DNA of 34,980 nt, taken from Nitrososphaerota archaeon. Lineage in GTDB: Archaea > Thermoproteota > Nitrososphaeria > Nitrososphaerales > UBA57. The number at the start of each line of letters is the position of its first letter. Position 1 is the first letter of the stretch. Shown in pieces: positions 1-8,324 of this stretch. Location: contig JAPUKB010000056.1 of the NCBI GenBank assembly GCA_027295865.1, positions 1 to 34,980 on the forward strand, written 5' to 3'. The position numbers and the translations under genes are program-made. Below the pieces are notes generated by a model that ran no database searches, had not been told where the DNA came from, and worked only from the letters and a program-made list of their open reading frames with translations.

Positions 1-144
1 TTGTCATCCTTAGGAGGTTTGTCATCCTTAGGAGGTTTGTCATCCTTAGGAGGTTTGTCATCCTTAGGAGGCTTGTCATCCTTAGGAGGCTTGTCATCCT
101 TAGGAGGCTTGTCATCCTTAGGAGGCTTGTCATCCTTTGGAGGT
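1..144. repeat. 18-bp tandem repeat, 8 near-identical copies (ttgtcatccttaggagg[t/c])
   Basis: Direct reading: units start at 1,19,37,55,73,91,109,127; a degenerate partial copy follows at 145. Encodes PPKDDK on the minus strand. Confidence 0.97.
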
Positions 145-269
145 TTGTCATCTTGGAGACAATATCGGCCGAAATCGTCCGCACAAAGCGTTTTGGCTGA
201 TGCAACTGGTAGGGAGTTAGACAGTAAGAGAAGGAACACGACGATGACACCAAGTACCTTCCGAAGCAT
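1..269 (-). CDS. Secreted protein with signal peptide and (PPKDDK)n tandem repeats; 3' end beyond window edge
   Basis: Read manually on the minus strand from ATG at 269: MLRKVLGVIVVFLLLLSNSLPVASAKTLCADDFGRYCLQDDKPPKDDKPPKDDK... Hydrophobic signal peptide, then in-frame 6-aa repeats running to the window edge. Confidence 0.8.
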   Translation of the reverse strand, partial: MLRKVLGVIVVFLLLLSNSLPVASAKTLCADDFGRYCLQDDKPPKDDKPPKDDKPPKDDKPPKDDKPPKDDKPPKDDKPPKDDKPPKDD

Positions 270-603
270 GTTTGTAACAGGCGGAACATGCAAAAGACTA
301 TAAGGCTAGCCAAGTCCTCGCATGGAGGATTAATCTCCTACTTCCATTTCTAGAGATTGGTCTAGAGATAGGAATGCTTTCGGGTGCGAAGCCCGGATTC
401 TTGAAATTTATTCTAGTAGAGAAATAAGGTCAAGGGAGTGTGAGACTGCCAATCATTAGGTTATGGGAGTTCCGTAGAGACTGAAACAAGGCCGTCAGGA
501 AGCAAATGGTTTCCTGGAGATACCTTCATAGACATCAGGGAGTTGGATTATGTCCAAGGTTCAGCGCGCGCTACTCCAGGGGCGGTCTGTCCGACCCCTG
601 TCA

Positions 604-635
604 TGCTCTTCCAAGAGCACTCTAGGGGTTCCTAG
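604..635 (-). terminator. Two adjacent hairpins at the 3' end of the CBS gene
   Basis: TGCTCTT-CC-AAGAGCA (604-619) and CTAGG-GGTT-CCTAG (622-635, overlapping the stop codon). No clear U-tract, so the terminator role is tentative. Confidence 0.35.
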
Positions 636-1429
636 CTTGTGGTTGTCTGATATGCCCACTTCAACCGAAGGGTGACTGACCTGTGTAGAGATCCATTTTT
701 GAAAAATTTCACGTAAGAAAAGGAAATTATTGAGGCTAAAAAGTAGTAATAGAGACCTACTAGCATAAACATCAACGGACCTCCCGAGGCTTGAGGCAGC
801 CCGGCAATCAAAACGGAGAAGACAGGGGGAAGGAGTATGAAAGACATTGGAGCCAAGAGAGCTGTAGGTGAAACAGTAAAGCTAGCCCACAACGTAGCAA
901 GTAACCCCATCATAGAGAACGCCGCCACAATAGGATACGTCTCACGTCTGGGCCTGAGAAACCTGGAGTCCTTCCTCGCGCCATTATCAGAAGTCTCCCT
1001 TTCTGTTAGTAGCCGAGAACACAGATTCGCAAGTTCACGATTGGTCACCATACCGACGAGTCTTTCTCCGGCAAATACTGGTAAGTTTGCGACCTTATGC
1101 TTCCTCATAAGTGATTGTGCATGCTCGATATCGGCATCAGATTGGATTCTTACGAGAGGCCCGGATATCAGCCGATGTACAGTGATTTGAGTGGGCAATG
1201 GGTCTTCCCTGCCGAGAACAACATTATTCTCCCTTTCTTTGGCAAACTCTCTGATGAAGTCCGTCTCGGTGACGACTCCGACTGGTGTTCCGTTACTGGT
1301 TACCACGACGGAGCCAATCTTGTGCTTGACCATTAGGCCCAGGGCATCGTACCCTGTCATGTTAGAATCTATGGATCGCACTTTCTTTGTCATTATCTCG
1401 CTAACTTTCAAACCTACATGGATGGACAT
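632..1429 (-). CDS. Tandem CBS-domain protein with C-terminal transmembrane helices
   Basis: Two CBS repeats (VSEIMTKKVRSID...GVVTETDFIREF; GPLVRIQSDADIEHAQSLMRKHKVANLPVF...GMVTNREL) followed by hydrophobic segments. Confidence 0.85.
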   Translation of the reverse strand: MSIHVGLKVSEIMTKKVRSIDSNMTGYDALGLMVKHKIGSVVVTSNGTPVGVVTETDFIREFAKERENNVVLGREDPLPTQITVHRLISGPLVRIQSDADIEHAQSLMRKHKVANLPVFAGERLVGMVTNRELANLCSRLLTERETSDNGARKDSRFLRPRRETYPIVAAFSMMGLLATLWASFTVSPTALLAPMSFILLPPVFSVLIAGLPQASGGPLMFMLVGLYYYFLASIISFSYVKFFKNGSLHRSVTLRLKWAYQTTTS

Positions 1430-1906
1430 GATTGCACAAGATGAACATCCCAGAGCCTATAAGGGTAGCCGAGTTCCACTCGGGAAGAATAGAAGGCATC
1501 ATCAGGACTCTGTATCTACCCCCGTACTCCCTCCGCAATTAGGAGATGTGGAGTAATTCCTCAGGAAGGAATAAGTCAGTCGAATATTATCTTTTCAAAA
1601 CGGAATCTTCCCAATTGCACGTTCATCAGATAGAGCAATATCTATTGCAATTTCAGGTTCGATTGTTGCCGAACCCCCTTTTTCAAACGGGGAGAAAAGA
1701 GTAGTTAAGATCTGTCTATTGACTAGTTAGCTTCTCCCGTCCTCCCGGAGGGACTCGGAGCGTTCAGGTAAGCCTTGGAGATAGTTAAGGTACCACCTTG
1801 GTAATTAGAAGCCTTAAGCCTCTCTGATGCTAAGACTTTTTCGCTGCTCAGTATAATGGATTAGTACTCATCCTTATGCCAGCGACCTTGAATCGTTTCG
1901 GTTTCG

Positions 1907-2206
1907 CTATACTTCTAAATGAACCTGAACGACACGGTCGACCAGCTTTCCCGCCTTTGTGATCTTAAACTCTATCAGAAATACGGCTTTACGCACCTGA
2001 GCTAGGCGATGGGTCATCCGTATTTGGTGGTCGATCTCTCCTCGATATGTCACCTTGACCTCTTTCTTGGTTTTAGTCTTCGACTCTATTGATGCTAAGC
2101 AGAGATCGTAAAGGGTCCCTTTTGTGAAACCTAGTTTACGATCAATATTCTCGAGGGCGTCATTTGAAGTTAGATGTTCTCTCCTTCCCCCGGAGCGATA
2201 ACCCAT
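1907..2206 (-). CDS. Hypothetical protein, 99 aa
   Basis: Open frame with ATG and plausible composition; no family recognised. Confidence 0.4.
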   Translation of the reverse strand: MGYRSGGRREHLTSNDALENIDRKLGFTKGTLYDLCLASIESKTKTKKEVKVTYRGEIDHQIRMTHRLAQVRKAVFLIEFKITKAGKLVDRVVQVHLEV

Positions 2207-2276
2207 ATTCTAGAGGGTTCTGGTGTCGATCCTGAGTTATTATGTTTTGAGCCAACGCAGAGGACTGTTTTTGTAG

Positions 2277-2362
2277 CGGGCCCGGAGGGATTCGAACCCT
2301 CGACCCCCGGCTATCCTCCTCATTAGAGGGCCGATGCTCTATCCATGCTGAGCTACGGGCCC
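2277..2362 (-). tRNA. tRNA-Arg(TCT), probable 11-nt intron in the anticodon loop
   Basis: Minus strand GGGCCCG TA GCTC..GAGC A TCGGC-[CCTCTAATGAGGAGGATA]-GCCGG GGGTC GAGGG TTCGAAT CCCTC CGGGCCC G. All four stems pair; the anticodon loop is 18 nt instead of 7. Confidence 0.88.
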
Positions 2363-2483
2363 AAGGGGGATTGCGCATCACTCTTTCATAAAAAACCTAT
2401 CTATTCCGGCTTTAGCAGAAACGGGAATTCCTAATTCGAGAAGCAAGATTTGTCCGAACCACCCTTCCGGTGACCGGCAGAGT

Positions 2484-2500
2484 ATTAACCTCGCGTTAAT
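2484..2500. repeat. Inverted repeat ATTAAC-ctcgc-GTTAAT
   Basis: Direct reading of a 6-bp palindromic arm pair with 5-nt spacer in an intergenic region. Confidence 0.5.
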
Positions 2501-2575
2501 GCAGGAGACATGAATAGTTTCTATTCACACCTTCCTCGAGAACATGTAGATGATCGAACTGAAGTTAGGCAAGGG

Positions 2576-2683
2576 TTACTTGAGCGAATTGATCATCGGA
2601 CATTTAGTATAGTGTAGTTGCGCCTGAAACCAACCCTCCAACTCTTTGCCGCAATGGTCGCACGAGAAGCTTTCTGATTCCAA
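2576..2683 (-). CDS. 35-aa C2HC-type zinc-finger microprotein (not in ORF track)
   Basis: TTG start: MESESFSCDHCGKELEGWFQAQLHYTKCPMINSLK*. Motif C-x2-C-(x)n-H-x4-C; the frame was checked base by base. Confidence 0.6.
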   Translation of the reverse strand: MESESFSCDHCGKELEGWFQAQLHYTKCPMINSLK

Positions 2684-2770
2684 AATCCGACTCAGACCTT
2701 AAACGAATTAACGAAATCTTGCGACTCTCAGCAGAAAGGAGGGTTCCCTTCCACATCGAAAACACATGTT

Positions 2771-3235
2771 TTACATATTGGAGGCGTTACCGGTCAATAT
2801 TGTGACGATTCTGCTAGAATGAGTGAGAAGCTCCAGACCTACTTCAGTCGATCCATAGAATGTCCCCTCGCCACTTTCCATCATCTTGATCGCCCCAACC
2901 TTTTCGAGCGCGTCGAGATCTTCCCTCAGCTCTCCCCAGGTAAGATTAGCTTTATAGAGAATATGAGTTCTGCGTAATTGCCCGTTCGCTGCAACAACCC
3001 TGATTATATCAATCAATCGCTCCTGTTTTGACCTTCTCTGAGTAATATGCCGGCCTCGAGATGCTTGCCCATTCCGCCTTGCAGCCACCTTCTTTTGCAT
3101 TGAGTGAGGTTCATGTTCGGAAACTGGCGATGCTTGGAACTCCTGAGCCAAATCGGACATGAGATTTAAGGAGCGCAGAGAGATTAAATCCACTCGTCTG
3201 TAGCGTCGGTTACGAACATATGACTCCTCAAACAC
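2771..3235 (-). CDS. Winged-helix DNA-binding protein (archaeal small wHTH type)
   Basis: RLIDIIRVVAANGQLRRTHILYKANLTWGELREDLDALEKVGAIKMMESGEGTFYGSTEVGLELL has a wHTH pattern. The true start may be an internal Met. Confidence 0.7.
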   Translation of the reverse strand: MFEESYVRNRRYRRVDLISLRSLNLMSDLAQEFQASPVSEHEPHSMQKKVAARRNGQASRGRHITQRRSKQERLIDIIRVVAANGQLRRTHILYKANLTWGELREDLDALEKVGAIKMMESGEGTFYGSTEVGLELLTHSSRIVTILTGNASNM

Positions 3236-3299
3236 GCGAAAAAGACGCCTATACAGCCTTGATCAAGGTTTACTTACCTGCTGTATCATACACGTTGGC

Positions 3300-3536
3300 T
3301 TGGGACCAAAGATAGCTCGCCGACCAATAGGGACAGCAATTCATGTTGCGAAAAGCGGAAGATTAGTCATAAAGGCTAAAGCGGATATTAGAGCTGGAGA
3401 AGTTGTTTTCGACGAAAGAGGAAATAAGGTTGGTAAGGTGCTGGAAGTAATCGGACCGACGCGGTCCCCATACCTTACAGTGATCCCGGCCAACGAAGAA
3501 TCTAAAAGAGTTATAGGTAGGCTAGTGTATAGCTGA
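3300..3536 (+). CDS. gar1: H/ACA RNP component Gar1
   Basis: GTAIHVAKSGRLVIKAK...GEVVFDERGNKVGKVLEVIGPTRSPYLTV is Gar1-like; located directly upstream of tfb. Confidence 0.85.
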   Translation: MGPKIARRPIGTAIHVAKSGRLVIKAKADIRAGEVVFDERGNKVGKVLEVIGPTRSPYLTVIPANEESKRVIGRLVYS

Positions 3537-3552
3537 GGAGGTAGGATTTTTT

Positions 3553-4506
3553 TTGAAAGGTCTGCGGGTTTCAGAATCAAAATCGACCTGCCCATTTTGC
3601 CGCGGATCCTTAATCGGGGATCATGAAAAAGGGGAACTCCTGTGTTCAAATTGTGGACTCGTTGTTCTGGATCAAGTAGCTGATACCGGTCCTGAATGGA
3701 AGGCAATGGACCTCGAGGAAAAGCAGAAAAGAGTCAGGGTTGGTTCTCCTCGGACGCTAGCCTTGCACGATTTCGGTTTGACCACGGAGATCGGAGATGC
3801 TACAACTAATAGCGGAAGAGAACGACATGGCGGTTATTCTCAAACGTCCGTTGAAAGGATGAAGATGTGGCAGAGGAGAATCAGGACTTCCTCGTCAGCG
3901 GAAAGGGGTCTCTCAAATGTCTTGGCAAGAATCAGCGAGTTCTCTAGTAATCTGAATCTACCCAAGTCTACGTCTGAAACAGCTGCCCATATTTACAGGA
4001 CCTCGGCAAAACTACGAGTAGCAAGAAGCAAATCTACCGTAGGCATGGCCGCTGCATCTGTCTATCTGGCTTGCAGGAAATGTGGAACAGGAAGAACCTT
4101 GAAGGAAGTAGCCAAAGTAGCTCGATTAGAGAGGGGAGTGGTCGCGAAGTACTACAGACTCATCTTGACAGAAGTAGAAAAGAAGTACGTGCCACCACAG
4201 CCTCTTCAGAAATATATCTCGAAGTTGGTGAATGTCGCCCACCTAGATACTAAGCTAGAAAGACTCGCCTTGAAATTGTCATCCCAGACTAAGGACTCAC
4301 GGCTATCTAGCGGGAAAGCTCCGGCTGGTCTCGCGGGCGCTTACCTTTACATCTCCTCTGTGATGTTAGGTGAACACATATCCCAGCGCGAAGTTGCGGA
4401 CTTGGCGGAAGTTACTGAGGTCACTGTGCGCAACAGGTCGCGGGACATTCTTGATAATTACTCGATAACGCAGAGACTTATGCCGATTTTATCAGAAAAA
4501 GGTTGA
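3553..4506 (+). CDS. tfb: Transcription initiation factor IIB (TFB)
   Basis: N-terminal zinc ribbon CPFCRGSLIGDHEKGELLCSNCGLVV plus two cyclin-like repeats. TTG start with upstream GGAGGT. Confidence 0.95.
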   Translation: MKGLRVSESKSTCPFCRGSLIGDHEKGELLCSNCGLVVLDQVADTGPEWKAMDLEEKQKRVRVGSPRTLALHDFGLTTEIGDATTNSGRERHGGYSQTSVERMKMWQRRIRTSSSAERGLSNVLARISEFSSNLNLPKSTSETAAHIYRTSAKLRVARSKSTVGMAAASVYLACRKCGTGRTLKEVAKVARLERGVVAKYYRLILTEVEKKYVPPQPLQKYISKLVNVAHLDTKLERLALKLSSQTKDSRLSSGKAPAGLAGAYLYISSVMLGEHISQREVADLAEVTEVTVRNRSRDILDNYSITQRLMPILSEKG

Positions 4507-4545
4507 TAAGGCATGGACTCGCGCTTATACTCTTTCTGATAGAGT

Positions 4546-4971
4546 TTGCAAATGCTGCAAAAAGAGCTTCAAAACAAACAATCTGAGTCTTCCGTCGAGC
4601 AGCATATAGATCCTCTCTCGATGATATACAAGGTGGTTGTTGAGCATGAGAGCGGGGTCCTACAAAGCTCTCTGTGGAAGGAGTTAAACCTGAGTAGTCG
4701 AGACGGATCAAGGCTCGCCATCAGATTAGAGAGAAGAGGGATGATTAAACGGGAGCGGATGTTGGATGCAGGACGGTGGACATATATTTTGACACCAGCC
4801 CGAATGCCGGCGAGAGTCGAATCTATTGAACAAATTCCTTGCTTGACCTGCCCCAGTGAGGATAGATGCTGCGCGACTGGGGTGGTTACTCCTCATCACT
4901 GCAATCTCATAAGGGATTGGACAACGAACCAGTATTTACTCCAAATCAAGAATAACGGAAACAAGACTTAA
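4546..4971 (+). CDS. TFE-beta-like (RPC39/Rpc34-related) transcription factor
   Basis: wHTH domain plus C-terminal PCLTCPSEDRCCATGVVTPHHCNLIRDW, matching the Fe-S cysteine pattern of archaeal TFE-beta/hRPC39. Confidence 0.7.
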   Translation: MQMLQKELQNKQSESSVEQHIDPLSMIYKVVVEHESGVLQSSLWKELNLSSRDGSRLAIRLERRGMIKRERMLDAGRWTYILTPARMPARVESIEQIPCLTCPSEDRCCATGVVTPHHCNLIRDWTTNQYLLQIKNNGNKT

Positions 4972-4979
4972 GAAGAATT

Positions 4980-5576
4980 TTGCGATTACGAGAAGCTAAA
5001 CGAGATCTGTACAGGCGACTCTCAAAGGAAGAGGGTTACAGAAGCCGGGCGTACTATAAACTTTCCCAGATAAACTCAAAGTACTCGTTCATGAGAAGGG
5101 GTCAGGCAATCATCGATTTCGGAGCTGCTCCTGGAGGATGGCTTGAGGCCTCATCAAAATTAGTCGGTGGGCGAGGAATGGTAATTGGAGTGGATATAGA
5201 CCCAATCTCTCCGGTTGGGGAGAACGTTAGGACTTTGGTAGGGAATGTACGGGATCCTGATCTTGGTAAGAGAATCATTACAATCTTGGGAAGGAGCGCT
5301 GATATCGTGCTCTCCGATATCTCACAAAAGATCACTGGTATTTGGGAAATAGACCATTCGGTCCAGATAGATATGACATTACTTGTAATCGGTATGCTCC
5401 CCGAAATACTGAAAACGGGTGGAGTATTACTGGCGAAGGCCTTCGATGGTCCTAGAATTAATGAGTTGAGAGGCACATTGAGAGAGAGATTCAGAATGGT
5501 AAGAATTATCAAACCCCCTGCCAGTCGACAGGCAAGCAGTGAGGTTTACTTCCTTAATATCGGGTACCAGATTTAA
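4980..5576 (+). CDS. rlmE: RlmE/FtsJ-family rRNA 2'-O-methyltransferase
   Basis: YRSRAYYKLSQINSKYSFMRRGQAIIDFGAAPGGWLEASS and ADIVLSDIS motifs. Confidence 0.92.
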   Translation: MRLREAKRDLYRRLSKEEGYRSRAYYKLSQINSKYSFMRRGQAIIDFGAAPGGWLEASSKLVGGRGMVIGVDIDPISPVGENVRTLVGNVRDPDLGKRIITILGRSADIVLSDISQKITGIWEIDHSVQIDMTLLVIGMLPEILKTGGVLLAKAFDGPRINELRGTLRERFRMVRIIKPPASRQASSEVYFLNIGYQI

Positions 5577-6742
5577 TCTCTAAAAGATAGGAAGACCGCA
5601 ATTATATCATCGGTGCAGGCATCGGTACGGAATCCTTTTTTATTTAGAATAGTTCGGGAGGATTTGTATCCGAGTCCCTTCAACGAGTCAATTGCATACG
5701 CGATTGGAACTGACGAGGATCCAATTAGACTGGTAATTGAATCAGTGACATAGAAAGTCGCAGGGAGTTCGACTTCTTCTCTGGCAGCGATGAACATTTG
5801 TTCCAGCTTGCCTTCTGGACGAAGTTCTACGGCCTTTGTTAAGATTCGCAAGTCAAATAGTTCTCCGATCCATAATGGTCCAGCTGCCTTGCAGGTTGAG
5901 CGACAGTCAGGACAGACTCCAATCATGAGCGGTCCAACGGAACGACTTGGGCAAGCATTACATTGCGAAATAAACCCCAGTCTCCCGTCCAAATCGGCCG
6001 AGTTGTCAGTTACCATGGCGTAGATCCTAGTATAATGCTTCTCAGTATGAGCGAAGGTCGGAGAAATTCCCAAGTTATGCCTGGACGCCGCGAACGCAAG
6101 AGATCCCAGCATGAGTCTAATGGCAATCTCCTGACAATAGTCTGTATTGAGCGAATACCCACCATACCTCCTCAGACTCACATTCGGATATAGCCCACAG
6201 AGGACTTGCCCATCAGTGGATGTCGCGCATAAAATACCGCCTATATTAAGAGCTCTCAGGGCTGAATCCAGATAGGGCGTGGGGGACCCGAAAGGATCTA
6301 TGTCAATAATATCAAATCTCTCCTCCCTAGAAGAGTGGTTTGAAAGGAAGAAGTTCGCCTCTTCTCCCGATTTGGTGAACTTCTCTCCGATCCCATTCTG
6401 TTTGATGGACAAGCTCGCAAGTTGCATCGCATTAGGGTTCAGATCATTTAGAAAGACCCGACCCACATTTCTACTCTCATTCCCAACTCTAATACCACCA
6501 GCTCCGACTCCTGCCAAGATATCTGCGAACCGAACTCCGTTAGTGAGGTTCACAGCGTAGCTGGACACCATGTGGACCATCACGTCCCTCTTATATTCAC
6601 CTAAAGGGTTGTAGAAAGCCGGATTCATCGGAGGGGCTGTTGAAGTCAGACTGATCTTAGGGACAAATATACCACTCCTCCCCTCGCGGTGCATTATGAC
6701 GGGGAATTCAAATTCGCTCGCCTGATTTGTTGTACTATTCAC
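5573..6742 (-). CDS. trm1: tRNA (guanine26-N2)-dimethyltransferase Trm1
   Basis: FDIIDIDPFGSPTPYLDSALRAL, CATSTDGQVLCG, and zinc-binding CNACPSRS...CPDCRSTC. Confidence 0.93.
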   Translation of the reverse strand: MNSTTNQASEFEFPVIMHREGRSGIFVPKISLTSTAPPMNPAFYNPLGEYKRDVMVHMVSSYAVNLTNGVRFADILAGVGAGGIRVGNESRNVGRVFLNDLNPNAMQLASLSIKQNGIGEKFTKSGEEANFFLSNHSSREERFDIIDIDPFGSPTPYLDSALRALNIGGILCATSTDGQVLCGLYPNVSLRRYGGYSLNTDYCQEIAIRLMLGSLAFAASRHNLGISPTFAHTEKHYTRIYAMVTDNSADLDGRLGFISQCNACPSRSVGPLMIGVCPDCRSTCKAAGPLWIGELFDLRILTKAVELRPEGKLEQMFIAAREEVELPATFYVTDSITSLIGSSSVPIAYAIDSLKGLGYKSSRTILNKKGFRTDACTDDIIAVFLSFRD

Positions 6743-7046
6743 CGCTCTTGCCTCCTGACCTTAACTCCCCTCTTACAACGGAAAGCATAGTCGCGATCTC
6801 CTTGATCGAATCTGATTTCCGTTTCAGTTTTTGAATAGAAACGTATCCAGAAAGATTAGGAAATTGCCTCGGATGAAATCCTTCGACCGGCTGTGGATCA
6901 TATCCTAACCTCCTAGAAGCTTCGAGAAGTTCTTGCAGCCTTGGAGCTCTTACTGCTTGATTCGTGGGAACCCTTCGCCCTTTCTTTCTACTTACTGAAG
7001 AATTGAAGTATTCTAACCATAGCACATGCCTATCGTATTCCTTCAT
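6735..7046 (-). CDS. srp19: Signal recognition particle protein SRP19
   Basis: LWLEYFNSSVSRKKGRRVPTNQAVRAPRLQELLEASRRLGYDPQPVEG. Confidence 0.9.
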   Translation of the reverse strand: MKEYDRHVLWLEYFNSSVSRKKGRRVPTNQAVRAPRLQELLEASRRLGYDPQPVEGFHPRQFPNLSGYVSIQKLKRKSDSIKEIATMLSVVRGELRSGGKSGE

Positions 7047-7122
7047 AGTTGGTTACCACGATTCATTATGAGGGTATCCAACTTGGTTGATAGGCGAGGC
7101 GGAATGAGGAGGATCCTCGGGA

Positions 7123-7275
7123 CTACTCGGCTGGACTTGATACTGGAGTATCCTCAAGGCTATGGATTTTCTGGCGGTCCAGATACCACCAGAAGAAAAG
7201 TAGTCCCAGAGACATGCTACCTACTACGACGAAAACACCAATGGCCGCCAGTTCGGCGACAGAGAGAACCAACAT
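7123..7275 (-). CDS. 50-aa single-pass membrane protein (not in ORF track)
   Basis: ATG start: MLVLSVAELAAIGVFVVVGSMSLGLLFFWWYLDRQKIHSLEDTPVSSPAE*. A clear TM helix followed by a polar tail; fills the eS8-SRP19 gap on the same strand. Confidence 0.7.
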   Translation of the reverse strand: MLVLSVAELAAIGVFVVVGSMSLGLLFFWWYLDRQKIHSLEDTPVSSPAE

Positions 7276-7320
7276 CTAGATTCCTTCAGGGTTAACATAT
7301 AAGGGTCTAGCTATGCTCCC

Positions 7321-7704
7321 TCATTTCACTAGAATAGCGTTAACCATCCCATCTTGTCCTGGCCTAGAGAGGACCTTTGCTTTCCCAAGCTCTGTCTCGA
7401 TGACGGCGCCTTTGGTAATTACACCTCTCCTATTATAATCCCGATTCGAGGGATTGCTCGCCACACTAATGAGAGACACGTTACTAATCTTGTTAGTGAC
7501 TGGGTCAATGACATTGGCTTTGTTAGTCGCATCCAGAATGATCTTAATGCCTCCCCCCCTCATCCGCCTTCGTCTGGATTGGTATTCACCAAGGACGCAC
7601 TCTGTCGAATACGAGTCCTTCTCAGAGAGCATCCTCTGTCTTGAGGGCTTTCTTCTGCCTCCTGTAAGCTTTCTCTTTCGCAGGTTTTCTATTGCCTTTA
7701 CCAA
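7321..7704 (-). CDS. rps8e: 30S ribosomal protein eS8 (S8e)
   Basis: NLRKRKLTGGRRKPSR...RGGGIKIILDATNKANVIDPVTNK...NRDYNRRGVITKGAVIETELGKAKVLSRPGQDGMVNAIL. TTG start. Confidence 0.93.
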   Translation of the reverse strand: MVKAIENLRKRKLTGGRRKPSRQRMLSEKDSYSTECVLGEYQSRRRRMRGGGIKIILDATNKANVIDPVTNKISNVSLISVASNPSNRDYNRRGVITKGAVIETELGKAKVLSRPGQDGMVNAILVK

Positions 7705-7730
7705 CTGTTCACCACACTCTGCGGGGAGTA

Positions 7731-7741
7731 TTAATATAAAT
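7731..7741 (-). promoter_or_regulatory. TATA-box-like element upstream of eS8
   Basis: Minus strand CATTTATATTAA about 30 nt upstream of the TTG start. Confidence 0.5.
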
Positions 7742-7757
7742 GGTTCCCATTCGTTGG

Positions 7758-8324
7758 CTAAGAGGGCTGGACTGCTGGAATGGGCTCTTTCAATCCTATC
7801 TTCGAGAGTTGCTGTTTTATGATGTGTGGATCGTTGCTGATTCCAAAATAATCCGCAAAATTATTTGTCGTTCTGAACATCCTAGTTCTCCCGAAGGGTT
7901 CAGCCTTGACGAAACCGAGCTGTGAGAGTGTTCTGATGTGTTTGTAAGAATTCGGCCCTCTTCTCTCAGCAAGCTCCTTTCCTGAGATTGGCTGAAAATA
8001 TACGACATAAGACAAGGTCTTTAATTCGGCTCTGGACAAGAGAGGCCTCGAGGAGAACTTCCGGGCTTGAGGAGTGAACTCATTCTTAAGCTGGATAACG
8101 AATCTCTCGCTATCGAGCTCAAGCATTTGGATGGCAGCGAAAGTTGTGTTCACTGCACTCATTAGATTCCTTGCGGTCTGAAGTATCTTTTTTGAGGAGG
8201 TGATTCCGGCGGCTCTCCCCAACTCGGTCACGGTCAACGGACGTCCGGCAGCGTACAGGGCCGCTTCAATTCTGGCCTTCGATTGGTCATCAGACAACCG
8301 ATAGACCACTACCTTCTTGGTCAA
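7758..8324 (-). CDS. scpB: Segregation and condensation protein ScpB
   Basis: ARIEAALYAAGRPLTVTELGRAAGI...RAELKTLSYVVYFQPISGKELAERRGPNSYKHIRTLSQLGFVKAEPFGRTRMFRTT; overlaps scpA. Confidence 0.88.
   Translation of the reverse strand: MTKKVVVYRLSDDQSKARIEAALYAAGRPLTVTELGRAAGITSSKKILQTARNLMSAVNTTFAAIQMLELDSERFVIQLKNEFTPQARKFSSRPLLSRAELKTLSYVVYFQPISGKELAERRGPNSYKHIRTLSQLGFVKAEPFGRTRMFRTTNNFADYFGISNDPHIIKQQLSKIGLKEPIPAVQPS

Noticed and set aside
1-303. Plus-strand SSLGGL-repeat ORF
   Set aside because: Antisense of the PPKDDK repeat gene; the minus frame has a proper signal peptide and the plus frame becomes non-repetitive low-quality sequence.
350-368. Direct repeat TCTAGAGA x2 with 4-nt spacer
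   Set aside because: Short repeat with no clear promoter relation; likely chance.
1650-1850. Minus open frame LSSEKVLASERLKASNYQGGTLTISKAYLNAPSPSGRTGEAN
   Set aside because: No ATG/GTG/TTG start after the upstream in-frame stop; length compatible with chance.
2160-2381. 73-aa minus ORF
   Set aside because: Lies across the tRNA gene; its translation (IEHRPSNEEDSRGSRVRIPPGP) is the typical false product of a tRNA.
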